A DNA stretch of 6,078 nt from Chloroflexota bacterium (GTDB lineage Bacteria > Chloroflexota > Anaerolineae > Aggregatilineales > Phototrophicaceae). Every line of letters starts with the position of its first letter. Positions within the stretch are counted from its first letter, which is position 1. Of the stretch, positions 1 through 6,078 are shown piece after piece. A program made the translations under genes and the position numbers. The notes under the pieces were generated by a model. That model was not told where the DNA came from. It worked only from the letters and a program-made list of their open reading frames with translations, and ran no database searches. Location: positions 1 to 6,078 of the forward strand of contig JAADYY010000721.1 in the NCBI GenBank assembly GCA_010092805.1. Direction: 5' to 3'.

Positions 1-5
1 GCACA

Positions 6-986
6 ATGGATAACATGCAAAAGACCCGCGTTGTCGTGATCGGTTCTGGCCCTGCTGGGCTGACGGCGGCGCTCTACACCGCGCGCGCACAGTTGGATAC
101 GGTGGTGATCACGGGGCCGCAGCTTGGCGGGCAGATTGCCACGACGCACGAGGTGGACAATTTCCCCGGCTTCCCAGAAGGGATCACGGGGCCAGAGCTG
201 GCCAACAACATGCGCGAGCAGGCCGAGCGTTTTGGCGCGCGCATGGATTACGACATCGTGACGGAAGTCGATTTCACCAGCGGCCCGCCGTTCACCGTCA
301 AGACGCCGACGACGACCTATTCCGCCGACTCGGTGATCGTGACGATTGGGGCCAGCCCGCGTAAGCTCCAGGTGCCGGGCGAAGACGAAAACATCGGGCG
401 GGGCGTGAGCTACTGCGCCACCTGCGATGGCTTCTTCTTCAAGGGCAAGGACATTATCGTGGTGGGCGGCGGCGACTCGGCTATTCAAGAGGCCATCTTC
501 CTGACCAAGTTCGCCAAGAGCGTCACGGTGGTGCACCGCCGCGACGAGCTGCGCGCCAGCGTCGCGCTGCAAGAGCGCGCCCGCGCCAACGAGCGCATCC
601 ATTACGTTTGGGACTCGGTCATCGAGCAGATCAACAGCGAAGATGGCCTGGTGCAGAGCGCGACTCTGCGCAACCTCAAGACGGATGAGGTGACTGACCA
701 CCCGACCAATGGTGTGTTCGTCTTCATCGGCTACGACCCGAACAGCAAGGTCTTCGGCGATCAGTTGACGGGCGATGCGCAGGGCTACACCATCGTTGAT
801 GACATGATGCGCACCAGCGTCGAAGGCGTGTTCGCGGGCGGCGAGATCCACGACCACATCTTCCGTCAGGCCATCACGGCGGCGGGCCAGGGCTGCGCTG
901 CTGCGCTGACGGCGATCAACTGGCTGGGCGAGCGCGAAGCCGAACTCCAGGTGCTGGACGAACCGACCCCGGAAGCCGGCGACTAA
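6..986 (+). CDS. trxB: Thioredoxin reductase (NADPH), TrxB
   Basis: Cytoplasmic FAD enzyme that passes electrons from NADPH to thioredoxin, and so to ribonucleotide reductase, peroxiredoxins and protein disulfides. The 326 residues match the usual low-molecular-weight bacterial TrxB (about 310-330). In order I see the N-terminal FAD-binding GSGPAG (13-18), GGQI (41-44), the VDNFPGFPEG stretch (50-59), the redox-active CATC (Cys137 and Cys140) followed by Asp141, the NADPH-binding GGGDSA (154-159) with HRRDELRAS (177-185), and the C-terminal FAD segment FAGGEIHDHIFRQAITAAGQG (276-296). In that last segment most family members have AAGD; here it is AGGE, so Glu replaces the usual Asp. The start is uncertain: ATG at 6 is taken, but ATG at 15 (Met4) is possible and the window begins too close to show the ribosome-binding site. 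No thioredoxin gene is adjacent. A strong terminator follows 29 bases after the stop. Confidence 0.96.
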   Translation: MDNMQKTRVVVIGSGPAGLTAALYTARAQLDTVVITGPQLGGQIATTHEVDNFPGFPEGITGPELANNMREQAERFGARMDYDIVTEVDFTSGPPFTVKTPTTTYSADSVIVTIGASPRKLQVPGEDENIGRGVSYCATCDGFFFKGKDIIVVGGGDSAIQEAIFLTKFAKSVTVVHRRDELRASVALQERARANERIHYVWDSVIEQINSEDGLVQSATLRNLKTDEVTDHPTNGVFVFIGYDPNSKVFGDQLTGDAQGYTIVDDMMRTSVEGVFAGGEIHDHIFRQAITAAGQGCAAALTAINWLGEREAELQVLDEPTPEAGD

Positions 987-1015
987 TTCAAGTAACCGCG
1001 TACTGACGTTTGTCC

Positions 1016-1055
1016 AACAGCGGGACGATCCATAGCAGATCGTCCCGCTGTTTTT
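1016..1055 (+). terminator. Rho-independent terminator after trxB
   Basis: A perfect 15-base-pair stem (1016-1030 with 1038-1052), GC-rich in its core, encloses a 7-base loop, and a run of five T (1051-1055) follows on the plus strand. It lies 29 bases past the trxB stop. Read on the minus strand the same hairpin sits 28 bases past the stop of the convergent SUMF1-like gene, but the bases after it (GGACAAACG) are not T-rich. It should therefore act mainly on trxB and only weakly, if at all, on the opposing transcript. Confidence 0.93.
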
Positions 1056-1080
1056 GTGTCGATGACGCTGGGCGTGAAGT

Positions 1081-2562
1081 TTATTCGATGAGGGTAGCGG
1101 TCGGCGCAATTTCTGGCTGCGCTTCTGGCGTGATCTCTGGGCTGGGCGTCATCGGCACAGGAGTCGGCGTAGCGGGCGCGACCAGCGGCTCACCCTCAAC
1201 GCAGCGGAAGCCCGTCAGCGGCGATGCGCTGCTCGGCTGGCGCATCTGCCGCTGCACGGTGCGGGCGAAGAACGGCAGTTCATTCCAAGATCCGCCGCGC
1301 ACCACGCGCTGCGTGCCCGACAACGGGCCAGTCGGGTTTTCTGGCACGAGCACGGCGTCCGCCTGCTGCAAGTAGAACGTGGCGCTGTACCAATCGTGTA
1401 CCCACTCAGAGACGTTCCCGGCCATGTTCAGCACCTCAAACGGACTCGCGCCCGCCGTGAACGACTCAACCAGCAGCACCTGCGGGTTGCCCTCCAGCGG
1501 ACGGTTGGTGCTGGCGAGTGCCGGGTTCCAGGTATCGCCCCAGGGGTAGATGCGGTCATCTGAACCGCGCGCGGCGCGTTCCCATTCGGCTTCGGTGGGC
1601 AGCCGCCGCTCAAGCGCCTCGCAGTACGCTTGCGCGCCAAACCATGTGACTTCAGTCACCGGGAGATTGCCGGCCTGGTTGAGCACGGTATAGGTCTCGC
1701 CGTCAAACGCGATCAAGCTGTTCTCCGACTCTTCGGTCGTTTGTATGCAGGTTTCCTCACCGCAGGCCATTAGATGGCTGTCTGGCCCCAGCGTGTTCAA
1801 AAATGTGACGTATTGGGTATACGAGACTTCCGTGATTTCCATTGCGAAGGGGGTCAGTTCCACAGGGTGCGGCGGGACAGCGTCTTCGCCCTGGAAGATG
1901 TCGCACGCACCCGCTTCACCCCCGTAGCCTTCCAGGCAGGCTGCCACCGCTTCTTCAACTTCACGCATCGAAGTCCCCAGCGTGAAGGTGCCGCCTTCGA
2001 CCTCAACCAATTCGCTCGCTATCTCCAGCAACGCCGCAAACTCAGGGGTGGCTTCCCCCGCAGGTGCGCCCGCCTGATAGGTGAACATGCAGACATTTTG
2101 CTGCGCGGGGCACAGATCCAGCACCGACTCTTCGTTCAGCAGCAGCAGGGTGCGCGTCTCTGTCAGCGCCGGGCTGAACCAGAAGGTTCCCAGCGCCTCA
2201 ACAGGTTGCTCAATCAGCCGGGTTTCCGCGACGGCACATTCCGGGGGCGGTGGAAGTTCGGTGTCGGCGCGCACCAGCCGGAAGCAGACGGGGGTCGGGA
2301 GGGTATCGAACGGAATGGCGAAAGCTGGAAATTCGTCCAGGTAGAACGACTCGGTTTCATCACCTTCGGTCCAGCGGAAGCCCAGCCCCGCCAATGAGAC
2401 GACGCCTCTGGACGGCACATAAACGCTGAGGCTGTCTTCGTCGACGAAGACCGTCACTGGCACCCCATCTTCTTGTTGGGCGAGGGCCGCGCCGAACGCC
2501 AGCACGAGCGTGATCATGATGAGCAATGTGAATAGGAGAAGCGTTCGTGAAGTTGTTGACAT
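1081..2562 (-). CDS. Secreted SUMF1/FGE-sulfatase-fold protein, probably non-catalytic
   Basis: A 493-residue exported protein of the formylglycine-generating-enzyme (SUMF1) superfamily. Residues 1-28 form a signal peptide: a Thr/Ser/Arg start, a long Leu/Ile/Val core, and ending AALA before QQ. Residues 29 to about 185 form an unrecognised extracellular region. The FGE-sulfatase domain runs from about 187 to 456, with EGGTFTLGT (189-197), RLPTEAEWERAARG (320-333), YPWGD (339-343), LNMAGNVSEWVHDWY (378-392), RGGSW (422-426) and GFRCV (451-455). A Thr/Pro/Glu-rich tail (about 459-490, with TPTPVP) may be a linker or wall-proximal spacer. Active FGE has two cysteines just after RGGS; by motif alignment these positions are Glu428 and Ala433, so formylglycine synthesis is unlikely. 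Ten cysteines, many closely spaced (93/109, 151/158, 209/220, 267/272), suggest disulfides outside the cytoplasm. The start is set at ATG 2562: GAGGA lies 9 bases upstream, whereas the in-frame TTG at 2571 abuts it. No sulfatase gene is nearby; the role is unknown. Confidence 0.9.
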   Translation of the reverse strand: MSTTSRTLLLFTLLIMITLVLAFGAALAQQEDGVPVTVFVDEDSLSVYVPSRGVVSLAGLGFRWTEGDETESFYLDEFPAFAIPFDTLPTPVCFRLVRADTELPPPPECAVAETRLIEQPVEALGTFWFSPALTETRTLLLLNEESVLDLCPAQQNVCMFTYQAGAPAGEATPEFAALLEIASELVEVEGGTFTLGTSMREVEEAVAACLEGYGGEAGACDIFQGEDAVPPHPVELTPFAMEITEVSYTQYVTFLNTLGPDSHLMACGEETCIQTTEESENSLIAFDGETYTVLNQAGNLPVTEVTWFGAQAYCEALERRLPTEAEWERAARGSDDRIYPWGDTWNPALASTNRPLEGNPQVLLVESFTAGASPFEVLNMAGNVSEWVHDWYSATFYLQQADAVLVPENPTGPLSGTQRVVRGGSWNELPFFARTVQRQMRQPSSASPLTGFRCVEGEPLVAPATPTPVPMTPSPEITPEAQPEIAPTATLIE

Positions 2563-2571
2563 ACTCTGCAA

Positions 2572-2576
2572 TCCTC
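2572..2576 (-). promoter_or_regulatory. Ribosome-binding site deciding the start of the SUMF1-like gene
   Basis: On the minus strand GAGGA ends at 2572 and is followed by 9 bases before ATG 2562. The in-frame TTG at 2571-2569 begins directly after the motif, which leaves no spacing for initiation. The ATG is therefore the better start and shortens the protein by three residues. Confidence 0.75.
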
Positions 2577-2602
2577 ACTAATTGAGTTAAGTAATGTCGG
2601 CA

Positions 2603-2632
2603 AGTATAGATCGGTCAAGGTTGAGGCGACAA
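2603..2632 (-). promoter_or_regulatory. Candidate sigma-70-type promoter of the SUMF1-like gene
   Basis: Reading the minus strand, TTGTCG (2632-2627; four of six matches to TTGACA) is followed after 18 bases by TATACT (2608-2603; five of six matches to TATAAT). Transcription would begin near 2596, giving a leader of about 35 bases with the GAGGA site near its end. It lies downstream of the aceBA terminator, so the SUMF1-like gene looks like a separate unit. The call rests on visual consensus matching. Confidence 0.5.
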
Positions 2633-2678
2633 CAATCGGCGGCTATTCTGTGATATTTGCCAATGGGGGCAGCAACGC

Positions 2679-2715
2679 AAAAAACAACGCGGCGTGCTCA
2701 CCAGAGCACACCGCG
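2679..2715 (-). terminator. Rho-independent terminator of the aceBA operon
   Basis: On the minus strand a GC-rich 12-base-pair stem with one mismatch (2715-2704 with 2699-2688) closes a TGGT loop and is followed by TTGTTTTTT (2687-2679). It lies about 80 bases past the aceA stop and before the promoter of the next minus-strand gene. Read in the opposite direction there is no comparable T run, so it is directional. Confidence 0.92.
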
Positions 2716-2796
2716 CCGTTCTCAACGCATCAAACTAGGCTTTCGGCCAGACTTTTGGCCCAACTGCGAACGTGGAACCGCAGGTACCGGGCCGGT

Positions 2797-4098
2797 TTAG
2801 TGGCTTGGCGAGGTCACTTCGCTGTCGAACTGCTCTTCTTCGGTCGAGCCTCCGAGGGCGGTTGTCGAGCTTTGGCCGCCAGTGATGATCTCTTGCAGCG
2901 CGTCGAAGTAGCCGGTGCCCACAAACGACTGATGCCGCACGGCTTTGTAGCCAAACTCGCGTTCCGCCTCGAATTCGGCATCCTGCAAGCGCGCGTAGGC
3001 GGTCATGCCTTCGTCTTTGTAGTGGCGGGCCAGATCGAACATGCCGTAGTTGATCGAGTGGAACCCGGCCAGCGTGATGAACTGGAAGCGATAGCCCATC
3101 GTCGCCAGTTCTTTCTGGAAGTTGGCGATGGTGGGGGCGTCCAGGTTCTTCGACCAATTGAACGACGGCGAGCAGTTGTAGAACAGCAGCTTATCTGGGT
3201 ATTTCTCGTGGATGGCGGCGGCGAACTGCCGCGCTTCGTCCAGATCTGGGTGGGAAGTTTCGCACCAGATCATGTCGGCGTAGGGGGCGTAAGCCAGCCC
3301 GCGCGCAATTGCGGATTCAAGCCCGCTGCGCACGTAGAAGAAACCCTCTGGCGAGCGTTCGCCCGTCAGGAACGGCTGATCATACGGATCGATGTCGCTG
3401 GTGAGCAGCGTGGCGGCGTTGGCATCCGTGCGCGCGATGAGCATCGTTGGCACGTCCATCACATCGGCGGCCAGACGCGCCGCTTGCAGCTTGCTGACGA
3501 ATTCGCGGGTGGGCACCAACACCTTGCCGCCCAGGTGACCGCACTTCTTGGCCGAAGCCAACTGATCCTCGAAGTGAATGCCGCCCGTGCCCGCCTCGAT
3601 CAACGCTTTGGTCAGCTCATACGTGTTGAGGATGCCGCCAAAGCCCGCCTCCGCATCCGCGATCAGCGGCACCAGCCAGTAGGGGCCTTCGCCATGATCG
3701 CCGTTCATGTGCTGAATCTGATCGGCGCGCAGCAGCGCGTTGTTGATGCGCCGCACCAGGTTCGGCATGCTGTCGACCGGGTACAGGCTCTGGTCTGGGT
3801 AGACCTGCCCGGCAGTGTTGGCGTCACCGGCCACCTGCCAGCCGCTGACGTAGATGGCCTTCAGCCCGGCGGAGACCATCTGCACGGCCTGCGTACCCGT
3901 CATGGCACCCAGCGCCGACAGATACGGCTCACGGTTGAGCAGATCCCACAGCCGCTCAGCGCCGTTGCGCGCCAGGCTGTATTCGATGTGGAACGATCCA
4001 CGCAGCCGCTCGACCGCGTCGGCGGTGTAGTTGCGCACGATGCCTTTCCAACGGGGGCGGGTTTGCCAATCTGAGGTGATGTGTTGAGGATTACGCAT
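2797..4098 (-). CDS. aceA: Isocitrate lyase, AceA
   Basis: First enzyme of the glyoxylate bypass: cleaves isocitrate to succinate and glyoxylate in the cytoplasm, Mg-dependent, normally a homotetramer. At 433 residues it matches the compact bacterial AceA type (E. coli is about 434). Visible landmarks are SGWQVAGDAN (85-94), YPDQSLYP (100-107), IADAEAGFGG (146-155), the catalytic KKCGHL signature (184-189; Cys186 is the active-site cysteine), ARTDA (222-226), YNCSPSFNW (307-315) and HQSFVGTGYFD (389-399). From memory it resembles the mycobacterial Icl1 style, for example GDAN where E. coli has AAAN. The C-terminus reaches the usual STEEEQF and runs nine residues further (DSEVTSPSH). The ATG at 4098 has GGAGA upstream with a 10-base gap. 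It is the second gene of a unit with malate synthase, 70 bases downstream of it. An intrinsic terminator follows. Confidence 0.97.
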   Translation of the reverse strand: MRNPQHITSDWQTRPRWKGIVRNYTADAVERLRGSFHIEYSLARNGAERLWDLLNREPYLSALGAMTGTQAVQMVSAGLKAIYVSGWQVAGDANTAGQVYPDQSLYPVDSMPNLVRRINNALLRADQIQHMNGDHGEGPYWLVPLIADAEAGFGGILNTYELTKALIEAGTGGIHFEDQLASAKKCGHLGGKVLVPTREFVSKLQAARLAADVMDVPTMLIARTDANAATLLTSDIDPYDQPFLTGERSPEGFFYVRSGLESAIARGLAYAPYADMIWCETSHPDLDEARQFAAAIHEKYPDKLLFYNCSPSFNWSKNLDAPTIANFQKELATMGYRFQFITLAGFHSINYGMFDLARHYKDEGMTAYARLQDAEFEAEREFGYKAVRHQSFVGTGYFDALQEIITGGQSSTTALGGSTEEEQFDSEVTSPSH

Positions 4099-4168
4099 AA
4101 GGTTTAGTTCTCCGCAAATGATTGAGCGAATTTTGAGCAGGGACTCGTAAACGCTGGACGAGCAACGA

Positions 4169-5757
<1,589 letters not shown>

Positions 5758-5758
<1 letters not shown>

Positions 5759-5793
5759 CAAAGTCTCCTTACATAAGAAGTATCTAAACCCAT
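5758..5793 (-). other. Possible 11-codon upstream reading frame overlapping the aceB start
   Basis: On the minus strand ATG at 5793 opens an 11-residue frame (MGLDTSYVRRL). Its TGA stop (5760-5758) shares one base with the aceB ATG in the arrangement TGATG. The aceB ribosome-binding site lies within the last codons. Such an overlap can couple translation, but no ribosome-binding site precedes this tiny frame, and frames this short arise by chance. No attenuator-like hairpin is evident. Treat as a candidate only. Confidence 0.2.
5764..5770 (-). promoter_or_regulatory. Strong ribosome-binding site of aceB
   Basis: The minus strand reads AAGGAGA from 5770 to 5764. The AAGGAG core is six bases from ATG 5758, near-ideal spacing. 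The in-frame TTG at 5761 would be only three bases from it, so ATG 5758 is taken as the start. Confidence 0.85.
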
Positions 5794-5803
5794 CTCTGTA
5801 GCG

Positions 5804-5834
5804 GTTACAATCGCTGATCCATCAAATGTGTCAA
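5804..5834 (-). promoter_or_regulatory. Weak candidate promoter of aceBA
   Basis: The minus strand has a perfect TTGACA at 5834-5829. The best -10 match in reach is TGTAAC at 5809-5804 (four of six), with a long 19-base spacer. It would place the transcript start near 5797, about 40 bases before aceB. One of the repeated GATCAGC motifs falls inside the spacer, which is a plausible operator position. The poor -10 and spacing would fit a regulated promoter but equally a chance match. Confidence 0.3.
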
Positions 5835-6078
5835 CGACGTGCAGGGATTCTGTTGATCTAACGTTTGCTGATCCGTCTCTTTGAGGTTCAGTGTACGTTA
5901 TGTGATGGGGATTGTAATCAACAGCCGCGCGCAAACAGGCGGCCTCTTTTCACGCATTTTGTACTAATCTAACGCAGGTTTGATTATGCGAGGCATGAGG
6001 AAGTGATAAGTTATTCTTAAGATGGGACGAAACCTGCTGGTCAGAATCGATGATCAGCGCGCCGCCCGCCGCTGATCA
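5813..6078. repeat. Dispersed GATCAGC motif, four copies upstream of aceB
   Basis: The 7-mer GATCAGC, or its complement GCTGATC, occurs at 5813-5819, 5867-5873, 6052-6058 and 6071-6077. The first two share the longer form GCTGATCC on the plus strand and start 54 bases apart. The last two face each other in the edge inverted repeat. By eye only three other copies occur in the rest of the window, all inside aceA or aceB coding sequence. The clustering suggests a regulator-binding element, which is inference. Confidence 0.4.
6051..6078. repeat. Perfect 9-base inverted repeat at the window edge
   Basis: TGATCAGCG (6051-6059) is mirrored by CGCTGATCA (6070-6078) around a 10-base GC-rich centre. 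No T run follows on the minus strand; the plus-strand continuation is outside the window. It could be an operator palindrome, a terminator stem for a gene outside the window, or part of coding sequence beginning here. Confidence 0.55.

Larger units (their letters stand above)
5759..6078. other. Gene-free region upstream of aceB, probable regulatory region
   Basis: I find no convincing gene in these 320 bases on either strand; the short frames present lack ribosome-binding sites. Base composition is visibly richer in A and T than the flanking coding sequence, except for the last 28 bases. It holds the aceB ribosome-binding site, a candidate promoter, four copies of GATCAGC (both strands counted), two copies of ATCTAACG (5856-5863 and 5967-5974), a distant inverted pair CTGTTGAT (5850-5857) and ATCAACAG (5917-5924), and an inverted repeat at the right edge. 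The length is generous for a simple operon promoter, so it may also serve a divergent gene beyond the window. Confidence 0.6.

Noticed and set aside
1774..2397. A 207-codon plus-strand frame antisense to the SUMF1-like gene
   Set aside because: The minus-strand protein has a signal peptide and conserved domain motifs; the plus-strand translation has neither motifs nor a plausible ribosome-binding site.
1081..2562. Active formylglycine-generating enzyme or sulfatase-maturation role
   Set aside because: The two catalytic cysteines expected after RGGS are absent and no sulfatase gene is present in the window.
2569..2571. TTG as the start codon of the SUMF1-like gene
   Set aside because: It directly abuts the GAGGA ribosome-binding motif; ATG 2562, nine bases further on, has normal spacing.
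2650..4074. A 474-codon open frame on the plus strand, antisense to aceA
   Set aside because: It covers the well-supported isocitrate lyase gene and runs through the aceBA terminator hairpin. Its composition is that of a shadow frame, without motifs.
4099..4168. Promoter or terminator between aceB and aceA
   Set aside because: The 70 bases show only the aceA ribosome-binding site; I found no hairpin with a T run and no convincing -35/-10 pair.
5759..5761. TTG as the start codon of aceB
   Set aside because: The next codon is ATG with near-ideal six-base spacing from AAGGAG; the TTG is too close to the motif.
5898..5957. A 19-residue minus-strand frame (starting MREKRPPVC) upstream of aceB
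   Set aside because: No ribosome-binding site precedes its ATG, it is far from aceB, and its length is within chance expectation.
6022..6075. Short plus-strand frames at the right edge: a 17-residue frame from ATG 6022, and an open frame from ATG 6050 that runs off the window
   Set aside because: Neither has a ribosome-binding site. The first is too short and the second shows only nine codons, so a divergent gene cannot be supported from this window.

Overview
The window carries four protein-coding genes, two convincing intrinsic terminators and a 320-base upstream region at the right edge. It reads as bacterial chromosome of roughly 60% GC. A member of the Chloroflexota (Anaerolineae-like) is the best guess. 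The guess rests mainly on the secreted FGE-sulfatase-fold protein with a Thr/Pro-rich 'TPTPVP' tail, a style common in that phylum, combined with a glyoxylate-shunt operon. It is inference from sequence style; no 16S rRNA or other marker is present.

Layout from left to right: (1) A plus-strand thioredoxin reductase gene (6-986) ends in a strong rho-independent terminator (1016-1055). (2) Convergent to it on the minus strand is a secreted protein with a SUMF1/formylglycine-generating-enzyme fold (1081-2562). It has its own likely promoter (2603-2632) and lacks the catalytic cysteines of true FGE. (3) A second intrinsic terminator (2679-2715, minus strand) closes the next operon. (4) Two minus-strand genes, malate synthase A (4169-5758) followed by isocitrate lyase (2797-4098), form an aceB-aceA operon separated by 70 bases. 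(5) The 320 bases right of aceB hold no convincing gene. They contain repeated GATCAGC motifs, a perfect inverted repeat at the window edge and a tiny upstream reading frame whose stop overlaps the aceB start.

Functionally, isocitrate lyase and malate synthase together make up the glyoxylate bypass: isocitrate is split to succinate and glyoxylate, and glyoxylate plus acetyl-CoA gives malate. This allows growth on acetate, fatty acids or other C2 sources. The thioredoxin reductase is a housekeeping redox enzyme with no evident link to the shunt. The SUMF1-like protein appears to be an exported, non-catalytic binding or structural protein, transcribed separately.

Most of the window is ordinary housekeeping sequence. 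I see no phage, transposon, CRISPR, toxin-antitoxin or defence module. The points most worth a second look are the repeated motif and upstream reading frame in front of aceB, and the catalytically degenerate SUMF1-like protein. Two start codons were moved from an in-frame TTG to the neighbouring ATG on ribosome-binding-site spacing.
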